A stretch of DNA of 64,000 nt. Origin: Clavibacter michiganensis subsp. insidiosus (lineage in GTDB: Bacteria > Actinomycetota > Actinomycetes > Actinomycetales > Microbacteriaceae). The notes below the pieces were generated by a model. That model was given only the letters and a program-made list of their open reading frames with translations. It did not search any database and was not told the DNA's origin. Both the position numbers and the translations under genes were made by a program. Location: contig NZ_MZMO01000001.1 in assembly GCF_002240565.1 (NCBI RefSeq), positions 434,001 to 498,000 on the forward strand, in the 5' to 3' direction. Below, piece after piece: positions 54,058 through 62,698 of this stretch (positions are counted from its first letter, which is position 1; each line of letters starts with the position of its first letter).

Positions 54058-55832
54058 GACGCGGGCCCCGATGCGGGTGCGGTTGCCGGCGCCGGGCGGG
54101 AGACCGCGCGGGCGTCGGCGGCCGCGAGCGAGGCGCGGATCACGGCGGCCTCGGGTCCGTCCATCCACGGCACGGTCGCGATCATCGAGGCGCGCACGCC
54201 CGACGCGAGCAGCACCGCGCGGCCGCGGGGCAGCTCGGCGAGCTCGGAGGTGTCGAGGATCCGGCGCCGGTCGTTCTGCACGCTCGTCGACCGGACGCCG
54301 CGCGTCATCGAGCTGGAGACCGTCTCGTGGTCGTAGTCGCCGATGAGCTCGGACAGCTCCCGCAGCCACTCCGCCTCCTTCACGCCGCCGAGGTACACGA
54401 CCTCGTTCGCGGCGCTGAAGAGCTTGCGCATGCCCTCGCGGCCGAACACGTCGACGCCCTGCGCGTACGACTGGAAGATCGACAGCACCGGGATCCCGCG
54501 CGACCCGAGGTGCGAGTACAGGTCGGGCAGCTCCTTCCACCGGCACACGTTCGCGGCCTCGTCGAGCACGCACACGAGCGGCGTGGTCAGGCGGCCGCCC
54601 GGCTGCGTGCGGGCGAGGCGCTCGGCGGCCTCGACGATCGCGACCGTGAGCGCCGTGACGAGGGGGGCGGCCGTGCCCTCGCCCTCGACCGACAGCGAGT
54701 ACAGGGTGTCGGTGGAGCGGACGAAGGCGTCGGGGTCGAGGCGGGGGCGGGGATCCGCGGCCGCGTCGCCGCCGGCCGGCGTGATCCACCGGTTGATGCG
54801 GCTCCTGCGCACGCACGACGCCATCTTCCGGGCGGTCGCGTACACGCCGTCGCGCTGGCGGGGCGACGTGCGCGACGCGCTCTCGACGTCGTCCGCGATG
54901 AGCGGGTAGCCGCCGCGGCGGAGGATCGCCACCATCTCGCGCTCGTCCGGATCCGTGAGCCAGCCGAGCACGTCCGTGATGGGCCGGCGGTCGACCGCCG
55001 CCGCGAGGAGCAGACCCGTGAGCAGGTCCTTGCCGGCCGCGTCGAAGAAGGCGTCGCCGCGGTCGTCGGCCTCCCGGGATCCGGCGGCGAAGTGCCCGGC
55101 GAGCTTGGCGGCGGAGGTGTCGTCGGTGACGGAGGAGAGCGGATCCCACCACCACGTCGGCTCCTCGTCGACGACCTGCTGCGGGTCGAACACCCACGCG
55201 GTGCCGACGCCGGCGCGCAGGTCGCGGGTGGCGCGCACGACGTCGGGCTTGTTCGACGTGGTGACGAGCGCGCCGGGCGCCGCGAGGATCGCCGGCACGA
55301 CGAGCGAGGTGGTCTTGCCGACGCGCGGCCCGGCGATGCCGACGACCACGTCCTCCCACGAGGCGTAGAGCATGCCGCCGGAGCGGAGGTCACGGCCGAG
55401 CGGCAGCCCGGGTCGCCCGGGCACGCCGAGACGCGCGGCCTTCGCGAGCGACGTGCGCTCGCGCAGCTCGTCGAGGTCGGACACGGAGGCGAGGTAGCGC
55501 GCGCTGCGGTCCACGCGCGTGCGGCCGCGGCCGAGCCGGCGGAGGGCGCGCGCGACGGCGACCACGAGCGCCGTGAGCACCGCGGCGACGGCGACGGCGA
55601 GCGCGACGGCGAGCGGGGTCCACGCGACCTCGCCCTTCTTCAGCGCGATGGCGACGGCGAGCGGATCCCCGGGCAGCGCGGCCCCCGCCCCCGTGAGCGC
55701 GTGCGCCGCGGCGAGCCCCGCCCAGGCGGACGCGAGCAGCCCGGCGGCGATGCCGATCGCCCACGTCGCGATGATGGTGCCCGGGTTCGCGCGCCCCGGC
55801 TCGGCCCGGCGGTTGGTGCGGTCGGAGCTCAT
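54054..55832 (-). CDS. Type IV coupling protein (TraD/TraG/VirD4-like ATPase)
   Basis: 592 residues from ATG 55832 overlapping the VirB4-like stop. Two N-terminal membrane helices (~20-42, 72-95), Walker A GPRVGKTT near 168-174, Walker B VCVLDEAANV, and SSSMTRGVRSTSVQNDRR in the C-terminal half. It couples the relaxosome or substrate to the secretion channel. No relaxase gene is in view. Confidence 0.92.
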   Translation of the reverse strand: MSSDRTNRRAEPGRANPGTIIATWAIGIAAGLLASAWAGLAAAHALTGAGAALPGDPLAVAIALKKGEVAWTPLAVALAVAVAAVLTALVVAVARALRRLGRGRTRVDRSARYLASVSDLDELRERTSLAKAARLGVPGRPGLPLGRDLRSGGMLYASWEDVVVGIAGPRVGKTTSLVVPAILAAPGALVTTSNKPDVVRATRDLRAGVGTAWVFDPQQVVDEEPTWWWDPLSSVTDDTSAAKLAGHFAAGSREADDRGDAFFDAAGKDLLTGLLLAAAVDRRPITDVLGWLTDPDEREMVAILRRGGYPLIADDVESASRTSPRQRDGVYATARKMASCVRRSRINRWITPAGGDAAADPRPRLDPDAFVRSTDTLYSLSVEGEGTAAPLVTALTVAIVEAAERLARTQPGGRLTTPLVCVLDEAANVCRWKELPDLYSHLGSRGIPVLSIFQSYAQGVDVFGREGMRKLFSAANEVVYLGGVKEAEWLRELSELIGDYDHETVSSSMTRGVRSTSVQNDRRRILDTSELAELPRGRAVLLASGVRASMIATVPWMDGPEAAVIRASLAAADARAVSRPAPATAPASGPAS

Positions 55833-57526
55833 GCGGCGCCGGCCTCGACGGTCTCGCGCTCGGCCTCGAACCCGTCGGCGGACCCGCTCCCGGCCGGCTC
55901 CGGAGGCCGCCCCGTCGCCTCGTCCGGCTCCGGGAACGACTCGGTCGCGTGCCACGCCTTGTTGGTGTCGTTGATGTGCCGCTCCTCCTCCGTGAGCTCC
56001 ACGTGCACGGGGATCCCGGGGTGCCCGCCGACCTTGATGAGGAACCGCCCGCGGCCCGGCGGCTCCTGGTCGGGCGACCAGCCGGGCGGGTTCTGCCACG
56101 ACATGACGAGGTCCTGCTCCGAGCGCGACAGGGCGACGGCCTGCGTGAGCATCGACATCTCCGCGCGCGGCAGGCCGCCCGCGACCACCATGCCGGCGCG
56201 CTCGACGAAGCCGCGCGCCTTCATCCGGTCCTGCTCGTCGGCGAGCGCGAGGAGGTCGGACATGGTGTGCGTGATCATCGCGAGCCCCACGCCGCGCTGC
56301 CGGTTGAGGCGCGTGAGCGAGTCGATGCGGTCGACGATGCCCTTGCCCACGCGGAGCGCGCGCCACAGCTCGTCCATCACGATCAGGTAGTGCCGCCGCG
56401 GCTGCAGGCCCGCGTCGGCCAGGGCGGTCGCCACGTTCACGGTGCCGAAGCCCTGCGACCAGCAGGCGAGGAGCACGGCGGCCTGGAGGTCGGTGTCCGA
56501 CTCGTCGATGGAGGAGACGTCGTAGACCACGGGCCGGTCGTGCCGCATGGCCACGTCGGTCTGCTGCGCGAAGTTCTCGCCGAGCCGGCCGCCCCGCGTG
56601 AGGCTGATGAGGCTGGCCTCGAGCCCGCGGGTGATCTCCTGGTAGCGCCCGAGGTCGCCCCGGTCGACGGCCACGTCGCGCACGGCGGGGTGGGCGTCCT
56701 GGATCACGCGGAGCAGATCCGCGAGCACGGGCACGCCGGGGAACTCGTCGTCGAGCACGCGCAGGGCCGCGTCGATGATCGACTCCTCCACGTCGTCGGG
56801 CGCCTGCTTGCGGAGGATGGTGAGCAGCGACGAGACCATCGTGTTGCGGCGCCCGTGCGCGTCGGCGATGAGGCGCTGCCGCTCCTGCTCGAAGCCCGCG
56901 GCGCGCAGCTGCTCGGCGGCCTCGATCGCGCCGCCCGGATCCAGCACGTTGAGGTGCCCGCGGCCGCGCCCGAGCGTGATGACCTGGCCGTCGAGCGCGT
57001 GCACCATGTCGACGTAGTCGGGCTTGAGGTCGCCGAGCACGAGCGGCAGGTAGCCCATGCCGTCGCCGCCCACGCACATGCGGCGGATGAGCGTCGACTT
57101 GCCGAGGCCGGGGAGGCCGAGGGCGAAGATCGACGGGTTCGAGATGATCCCGGACTGGAACCAGGAGATCGGGTCAGCGCACACGGTCGCGCCCGTGTCG
57201 AGGTGCAGGCCGAGCGGCACGCCGCTGATGGGGCTGCTGGATCCGACCGCGTACGGCCACAGCCCGCACACCTGCACGGTGGTGCCGCGCCATTCGGGCG
57301 CGGGCTGCACGAGCACGGTCTCGCCGCGGGCGCGGCCGAGCCAACCGCGCGGGGAGGGGCGGCGGTGGGAGCGGGCGGCGGTGCGGAGGGCGCGGCGCTC
57401 CGCCCGGGTCGGCCGCGGCGCCTCGGGGCGGGCCTCGGCCTCCGACGCCGCGCGGGCGGCCTCGGCAGCGAGCTTCCGGGTGCGGCGGGTGGCGACCTTG
57501 CGGGATCCCTGGTCAAGCGCGGGCAC
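55829..57526 (-). CDS. VirB4-like conjugation ATPase (C-terminal-type, short)
   Basis: 565 residues from GTG 57526 with AGAGGAG upstream. Arg/Ala-rich lead, then Walker A GLPGLGKST at 137-145 and Walker B HYLIVMDELWRAL. At 565 residues it is shorter than VirB4 (~800), lacking the usual N-terminal domain, which may be supplied by the SCO6880-like protein encoded just upstream. It would energise assembly of the transfer apparatus. Confidence 0.85.
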   Translation of the reverse strand: MPALDQGSRKVATRRTRKLAAEAARAASEAEARPEAPRPTRAERRALRTAARSHRRPSPRGWLGRARGETVLVQPAPEWRGTTVQVCGLWPYAVGSSSPISGVPLGLHLDTGATVCADPISWFQSGIISNPSIFALGLPGLGKSTLIRRMCVGGDGMGYLPLVLGDLKPDYVDMVHALDGQVITLGRGRGHLNVLDPGGAIEAAEQLRAAGFEQERQRLIADAHGRRNTMVSSLLTILRKQAPDDVEESIIDAALRVLDDEFPGVPVLADLLRVIQDAHPAVRDVAVDRGDLGRYQEITRGLEASLISLTRGGRLGENFAQQTDVAMRHDRPVVYDVSSIDESDTDLQAAVLLACWSQGFGTVNVATALADAGLQPRRHYLIVMDELWRALRVGKGIVDRIDSLTRLNRQRGVGLAMITHTMSDLLALADEQDRMKARGFVERAGMVVAGGLPRAEMSMLTQAVALSRSEQDLVMSWQNPPGWSPDQEPPGRGRFLIKVGGHPGIPVHVELTEEERHINDTNKAWHATESFPEPDEATGRPPEPAGSGSADGFEAERETVEAGAA

Positions 57527-57580
57527 GGGCGCTCCTCTCGTGGCGGGCGGCGGTCGCCGGGCGGGCGGCGGCGCGGCGGA

Positions 57581-59089
57581 TCACAGCTGGTCCCGGATGT
57601 CGTGCGGGATCGCCAGGTGCCGCGGCAGCACCAGGCCGAGCGGCAGGCCGGCGGCGAACGCGGAGTCCTGCGAGCCGTGCACCACGCGGAGGCGGATGCG
57701 GGCCTGCGCGGAGAGGCTGTCCACCGCGGCGCGCGCGTCCTCGATGGTGGCCGGATCCTGCACGGTGGCGGTCACGACCATCCCGAAGTTGACGAGCCCG
57801 GCGCCGCCCGACTCCTCCGACTCGTTCGCGAACGCGGCGATGACGTCCTTGCGCGACCTTCCGGTGGGGTTCTTGGTCGACCCGACGAGGAACTCGGCGT
57901 CGCGCTTGTCGGCCTCGACGATGGCGGCGGCGCGCGCCGGGTCGATGGGCCGGTAGAGCATCGTCACGCGCTTGCGGGCGATGTGCCGGTGCGGCGCGAG
58001 CAGGCGGGACAGGATCGACTCGCCCACGTTGCCGCGCGGCGCCTGCGACATCATCCACGACACCGAGAGCGCCGAGTCGTGCCGGTACGAGTCCCACGCG
58101 GCCTGGTGCGCGGTGGGCCCGACCTCGGGCCAGTACAGCTCGGTGGCCTGGCCGGCGGAGTTGGCTTGGTCGATGAGGATCGCCGCGGCCGGGTCGTACG
58201 CGATCCGCACCACCTCGCACAGGTCCTGCGCCGTGAGCGGCCGGGCGGCTCCCGCGCCGGTGGAGGAGAGGCCCGAGGTGAGGCCGGGCAGCCGGTAGGC
58301 GAGCTCGCGGCCGACCTCCTCGGGGCTGCGGCGGGCGGCGCCGGTGCGCGTGGCGCCCGCGAAGGTGATGGCGACGTACGCCTTGATGGTCGCGGCGCCC
58401 GCCGGGTAGGTGGCCACGATCTTCCGCAGCACGCTCTTGGAGAAGTCGGATCCACGGTCGTCGATGCGGCCGAGCACCTCGGAGGCGAGCCGCGTCCCGG
58501 TGTCCGGCGCGGTCTCGAGCGTGACGGACGCGGCCACGAGGCCGGGCTCGTCCGCGAGCGCCTCGAGCCAGGAGCCCCACTCGGCCACCCAGATGTCGAC
58601 CTGCTCCTGGTCGACGAGCGCGGATCCGTCGGGCTCGGCCCCGAGCACCACCGTGAAGTCGTTGGTCGACGGCACCTCGATGAGCGCGAAGGGGCGGCCG
58701 TAGGAGTCCTTCCACTCGGTGAGGCGGGATCCCGCGGCGAGGCCCGGCAGCTGCGCCGTGCCCCACTCCGCGAAGCCCAGCGGCCCCGAGCGGTAGAGGT
58801 GCGCGCCGCGGTTGCGGGCGAACAGCCAGCCCGCGCGGTTCATGATCCGGATCATCCCCGACTCCCCGTGCTTGTCCTTGACCGCGACCGCCGCGAGCAC
58901 GCCGGCGAACACCGCCGCCGTGATCACCCCGGCGACGAGTCCCTTGTTGGTGGCGACGATGATGACCATCACGGCCCCGGCGAACCCGAACATCGTCGGG
59001 AACATGCCGAGCCCGCCGACGCCGCGGGTGCGCGGCTTCCGCCAGTTGCCGTACGTGCGCGCGGTGGCGCGTCCCTCGATGGCGCTCAT
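57581..59089 (-). CDS. SCO6880-family conjugation protein (PrgI/VirB3 helices plus VirB4-N-like domain)
   Basis: 502 residues. Two adjacent N-terminal helices (GGLGMFPTMFGFAGAVMVII and AGVITAAVFAGVLAAVAV), then a large soluble domain with LFARNRGAHLYRSGPLG, LVDQEQVDIWVAEWGSWLEAL and VTMLYRPIDPARAAAIVE. The layout fits a VirB3/PrgI-like pair fused to a VirB4 N-terminal-like domain. SCO6880 is the actinobacterial family name from memory; the functional reading is inference. Confidence 0.82.
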   Translation of the reverse strand: MSAIEGRATARTYGNWRKPRTRGVGGLGMFPTMFGFAGAVMVIIVATNKGLVAGVITAAVFAGVLAAVAVKDKHGESGMIRIMNRAGWLFARNRGAHLYRSGPLGFAEWGTAQLPGLAAGSRLTEWKDSYGRPFALIEVPSTNDFTVVLGAEPDGSALVDQEQVDIWVAEWGSWLEALADEPGLVAASVTLETAPDTGTRLASEVLGRIDDRGSDFSKSVLRKIVATYPAGAATIKAYVAITFAGATRTGAARRSPEEVGRELAYRLPGLTSGLSSTGAGAARPLTAQDLCEVVRIAYDPAAAILIDQANSAGQATELYWPEVGPTAHQAAWDSYRHDSALSVSWMMSQAPRGNVGESILSRLLAPHRHIARKRVTMLYRPIDPARAAAIVEADKRDAEFLVGSTKNPTGRSRKDVIAAFANESEESGGAGLVNFGMVVTATVQDPATIEDARAAVDSLSAQARIRLRVVHGSQDSAFAAGLPLGLVLPRHLAIPHDIRDQL

Positions 59090-59101
59090 GGATCCGTGTC
59101 C

Positions 59102-60649
59102 CTACCTGGCCCCCGAGGGGCCCTCTCCCGCGGCGTCCTCGACGGCGCCCTTGGTGGCGTGCGCGGCCTTCTTCGCGCCCTCGGCGAGCTTCGCGACGCC
59201 GAGCGCGGCGAGCCCGACGGGACCCGCGACGGCTGCTCCCGCGGCGGCGGCTCCGCCGGCTGCGCCACCCGCTGCTGCACCACTCGCGCCGGCGCCGGCC
59301 TTGGCTCCGGCGGCCGCGCCCTTGGCGGCGGTGCCGCTGCGTGCGCCGGCGCTCGCGTTGGCGGCGCCCGAGGGTCCGCCGCCCGCGCCGCCGCCTCCAC
59401 CGCTGTTCGACCGGCTCGCCATGGATCCCGCCTGCTTGATCGCCCCGGACGCGGCCTCGCCGGCCCCGCCCATCACGGCGCCCGCGACGGCTGCGCCCGA
59501 CACCCCGCCGGCCGGCGCGACCATCGGCGCGATGAAGCGCATGAGCGCGGGCAGCGCGATCAGCGCGATGAGCATGAGCGCGACCCCGGTGAGCACGGCC
59601 CAGATTCCCTGCCCGTCCTTCGCGAACAGGTCGGTGCCGATCAGGCGGAACGCGGCGGCGTAGACCAGTGCGGCGGCCGGCTTGTAGAGGATGAACGCGG
59701 TCAGCCATCCGAGCGACTTGCGGAACCACTGGTTCCCCGTCGGCGTGTTCGTGAAGCTCGCGGTGAGCGGCAGTATCCCGGCGAGGAGGACGAGCATCGC
59801 CGACCGGACGATCATCATGGCGATCTGCACGTACGAGATGAGGATCGCGATGAGGGCGAGGATCAGGACGCCGATCGTCCCCAAGGGCGACTGCGCGGTG
59901 AGCTGCATCATGAGCGCGATGTTGCTGCCGAAGCAGTTGCCGCCGACGTCCGCCACATCGCACTTGGTCGCCGCGTTCAGGACGCCGACCGCGAAGGCAT
60001 CACCGAGTCGGACGGCGAGCTGGATCACCGTGAGCCCGATCGTGGAGACCATCACGAGGGTGACCAGGGACCGGACCAGCTCGCGCACCGGCTCCGCCCG
60101 CTGCGTCCACGCCAGCCGGATGCCCGCGAGGATCACCGACCCGACCGCCATCGCGAGGACGACGAACCAGGTGGAGTTCTGCAAGAACCCCACGGCCGTG
60201 GTGGATCCGTCCGGAGCCGTCTTCGGAATGACCCAGGCGACCAGCGACGACGCGCTGGTGATGAGGAAGACGCCGCCGAGCACCAGCCCGAGCCGCCCGA
60301 GGGCGTCCATGCCCGTCTCCGAGGATCGGGCGCGCATGTAGAGGATCGCGAACCCGATGATCGAGAGGACTGCCACGACGAGCCCGATCCACGCGACGTA
60401 CCCGAGCAGGGTGTCGAAGTCGCCCGTGACGGTCGAGTTCGGCTCGTAGCCGACGGTCGAGCCCTCGCCCTTCGTGAACTGCGGCCCCGGTATATAGACC
60501 CACATGGTGCCGAGGGATGCGACGACCTTGCCGAAGGTCTCGAGCGCGGCGTCCATCAGCTGTTCGAGCGTGTTCTTCGCGCCTTGCTCGATCGCGTTGG
60601 CCACGATCTCCGAGGTGGAACATCCGATGTCGCCGAAGCTGCAGCCCAC
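59102..60649 (-). CDS. VirB6/TrbL-like polytopic membrane protein
   Basis: 515 residues from GTG 60649, one base after the upstream stop. N-terminal soluble segment with conserved Cys (GCSFGDIGCSTSE), then at least six membrane helices (residues ~75-400), and a C-terminal ~130 residues of Gly/Ala/Ser/Lys repeats typical of TrbL-type inner-membrane channel proteins. A loop between helices has CDVADVGGNCFGS, a likely disulphide. Forms the inner-membrane channel of the T4SS. Confidence 0.85.
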   Translation of the reverse strand: MGCSFGDIGCSTSEIVANAIEQGAKNTLEQLMDAALETFGKVVASLGTMWVYIPGPQFTKGEGSTVGYEPNSTVTGDFDTLLGYVAWIGLVVAVLSIIGFAILYMRARSSETGMDALGRLGLVLGGVFLITSASSLVAWVIPKTAPDGSTTAVGFLQNSTWFVVLAMAVGSVILAGIRLAWTQRAEPVRELVRSLVTLVMVSTIGLTVIQLAVRLGDAFAVGVLNAATKCDVADVGGNCFGSNIALMMQLTAQSPLGTIGVLILALIAILISYVQIAMMIVRSAMLVLLAGILPLTASFTNTPTGNQWFRKSLGWLTAFILYKPAAALVYAAAFRLIGTDLFAKDGQGIWAVLTGVALMLIALIALPALMRFIAPMVAPAGGVSGAAVAGAVMGGAGEAASGAIKQAGSMASRSNSGGGGGAGGGPSGAANASAGARSGTAAKGAAAGAKAGAGASGAAAGGAAGGAAAAGAAVAGPVGLAALGVAKLAEGAKKAAHATKGAVEDAAGEGPSGAR

Positions 60650-60650
60650 T

Positions 60651-61403
60651 TCACGCCCCGGCCCACGGGATGTATCCGCCGAGGCTCTGGAGCTGCGACG
60701 AGTCGAGGGGGAGAGTGCCGTCATCCGCGAGCTCGAACTTCCAGTCCCCGTCGACCCACTTCAGAATCATCGGCATGCTCACGAGGGCGTTCCCTTGGCT
60801 GGTGACAGCGGCGGCGACGTCGACGGTCGTCTCCGACGGAGAGTAGGACTCGATCTTGAAGCCGGAGATCTGGAGGCGGACGCTCGACGACGAGGAGGCC
60901 CCTGCCTTGGCCGCGGCCGCGTCCTTGCCCGGCCCCGGAGCCACCAGTTCGGCGATATGGCTCTTCAGGCGTCCGTCGGTGGCCTGCCCGAGGTAGTTGG
61001 CGACCGCGTACAGGGCGCCCGTCGCCGTGTGCGCGTAGCAGGAGCGGATGCCGTTCGAGCCCGTGATCCCCGGGCCGGCGCCCTGCGGGTCATCCGGGAC
61101 CGCGACCGTCCCGACGAGCTTCCACGTCGTCTTCGGAGCGGTGTCGAGCGAGCTCGTCTCCTCGTATCCCGGGAGGCCGCACACGGACGCGGCGCCCTCC
61201 GGCAGCGCGGACGCGCTCGGCGAGGCGGGAGTCTCCGGCTCGGCGGCCGCCGCGTCGCTCGTCGGCGCCGCGGCAGGCGTCCCGCCGCCCGAGAACGCCC
61301 CCGTCGCCGCCGCGATGCCGCCGCCCACGAGGACGAGGGCGAGGAACGCCGCGATGGCGATCCAGAGCGGGCGCTTGTGGAAGGGCGTGGCGGGGGTGCT
61401 CAT
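60651..61403 (-). CDS. Single-TM T4SS component with extracytoplasmic domain
   Basis: 250 residues, GAGAGGA site. One N-terminal helix (IAIAAFLALVLVGGGIAAATG), Ala/Pro/Ser linker, then a domain with two Cys (SVCGLPG, IRSCYAHTATGALYAVANYL) and an NTF2-like end (LVSMPMILKWVDGDWKFELA). Resembles the VirB8-like/conjugation NTF2 proteins of Gram-positive systems in layout. Role by operon position. Confidence 0.75.
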   Translation of the reverse strand: MSTPATPFHKRPLWIAIAAFLALVLVGGGIAAATGAFSGGGTPAAAPTSDAAAAEPETPASPSASALPEGAASVCGLPGYEETSSLDTAPKTTWKLVGTVAVPDDPQGAGPGITGSNGIRSCYAHTATGALYAVANYLGQATDGRLKSHIAELVAPGPGKDAAAAKAGASSSSSVRLQISGFKIESYSPSETTVDVAAAVTSQGNALVSMPMILKWVDGDWKFELADDGTLPLDSSQLQSLGGYIPWAGA

Positions 61404-61463
61404 GAGGATCCTCTCGGGGGAGCGGGCGGCGCGGGCAGGCGGGCAGGGGAGTCGGAGGTCGCG

Positions 61464-61787
61464 CTACGCGATCACGAAGCTCACGAGCGACGCGGCGCCC
61501 AGCCCGAGGAAGAGGCCGAAGCCGATCTTGATGAGGCGCTCCTGGATCTCGCCACCCTCGTGCCGGTTGTTGCGGAAGAGCATCGCGCCGGTCGCGATGA
61601 GGGAGAGCACCGCGAGGGGCAGGAGCACCCACTTGGCGATGCCGATGATGCGGCTGAACTTGTCGGTCCAGTCGCTGGGGGCGTTCGCCTCGCCGTCCGG
61701 CACGTCGATGGCGACGGCGTCGAGGGCGTGGTGGAGGTGCGCGGATGCCTGGTGGACGGCGTCGAGCGCGAGGAGCGTGGGGGACAT
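61464..61787 (-). CDS. Two-helix 107-residue protein, VirB2/TrbC-like pilin candidate
   Basis: Starts at ATG 61787. A ~45-residue acidic N-terminus, then helices IAKWVLLPLAVLSLIATGAMLF and LIKIGFGLFLGLGAASLVSFVIA separated by a short basic loop (RNNRHEGGEIQER). Two helices with a basic cytoplasmic loop and small C-terminus is the VirB2 pilin topology. Placed between T4SS genes. No clear signal peptidase site. Confidence 0.6.
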   Translation of the reverse strand: MSPTLLALDAVHQASAHLHHALDAVAIDVPDGEANAPSDWTDKFSRIIGIAKWVLLPLAVLSLIATGAMLFRNNRHEGGEIQERLIKIGFGLFLGLGAASLVSFVIA

Positions 61788-61821
61788 GCGGGGGACCTCT
61801 CGTGGAAGGGAAGGGGCAGGG

Positions 61822-62433
61822 CTAGCGGGGTGATGCGGTGAGCCGCAGGTCGGCGAGGAGCCGCTGGTGCTCGCGGCCCATGTCGGCGGGATCCGCGGGG
61901 CCGAGGCGCCACGCGTCGATCCACGGCAGGGTCCACGAGCGCGGGTAGCCGCCGGAGACCAGCTGCTCGAGCTGCCGCAGCTCCTTGGGGCGACGGCCGG
62001 GCGCATCCGCCACGAGCACGAGGCCGACCAGCTCGACGAGGCCCGCGACCTGGCCGGACGCCCACTCGCGGGCGACCCGCTGCGCCGCGAGGAGGCCGGA
62101 GTGGTCGGTGCGGGCGACGACGACCACACGGGAGGCGGGGGATCCGGCGGCAGGGGCGGGCCAGGCGTGGCCGGCGGCGCGGGATCCGGGAGCGAGGCGC
62201 GCGAGCGTCGTCTCGCCCGCGCCGCCGTGGGCGCCGACCCACCAGAGACCGGCAGGCTCGTCCACGCGACGGACGGGCAGGCGATCGGCCGCCGCGGGGG
62301 CGGGGACGGTGGTCGGCTGGGGTGCGCGGGGTCCGCGGAGGCGCTCGCGGCGGGTGAGAGGAGGGGCGTCGGACGCGGGTGCGTCGACGACGGCGGGCGC
62401 GCCGACCACCCACGGATTGCCGCTGTCGTCCAT
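61822..62433 (-). CDS. Degenerate P-loop protein (DUF6668-like), first gene of T4SS operon
   Basis: 203 residues from ATG 62433. Pro/Ala-rich first 60 residues, then LWWVGAHGGAGETTLARLA, a P-loop-like segment in which the invariant Lys is replaced (GGAGETT), and strands VVVVARTDHSGLLAAQR and ELVGLVLVADAPGRRPKEL. A ParA/MinD-like fold lacking normal ATP binding is likely. It may pair with the divergent ParA-like ATPase. Confidence 0.7.
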   Translation of the reverse strand: MDDSGNPWVVGAPAVVDAPASDAPPLTRRERLRGPRAPQPTTVPAPAAADRLPVRRVDEPAGLWWVGAHGGAGETTLARLAPGSRAAGHAWPAPAAGSPASRVVVVARTDHSGLLAAQRVAREWASGQVAGLVELVGLVLVADAPGRRPKELRQLEQLVSGGYPRSWTLPWIDAWRLGPADPADMGREHQRLLADLRLTASPR

Positions 62434-62528
62434 GCCCTGCCCATCCCACCCGAAGGGTCTCGTGCTCGCCTCACGCGTGATCCACCGGGCGGGGGATGTC
62501 GACAGGACGTTGCACGGTGATGCTGTCA

Positions 62529-62555
62529 AAGTGCTTGCGCAGACGCAAGTGCTTG
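62529..62555. promoter_or_regulatory. Operator-like repeats between the T4SS operon and the ParA-like gene
   Basis: Direct repeats AAGTGCTTG (62529-62537 and 62547-62555) enclose an inverted repeat CTTGCG-CAGA-CGCAAG (62534-62549). The site lies in the 265-base divergent region and could control both directions; the rest of that region shows nothing else I can support. Confidence 0.5.
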
Positions 62556-62698
62556 ATCCTGCTCGCATTTTCCGTGAGACTGTCCCGCCGACGTCGATCC
62601 TGGCGGGCACCGCCGCTCGCGCGGGCCGCCTCTCCACACGGGCCGCCGGCATCTCCCTCCGCACGACCCGCACGACGCCCCCTCACCGAGAGCCGCAG

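Noticed and set aside
55949..60805. A 1618-codon open frame on the plus strand across the T4SS genes
   Set aside because: Antisense shadow with Arg/Gly/His-rich low-complexity translation; the minus-strand genes have clear ATPase and membrane motifs.
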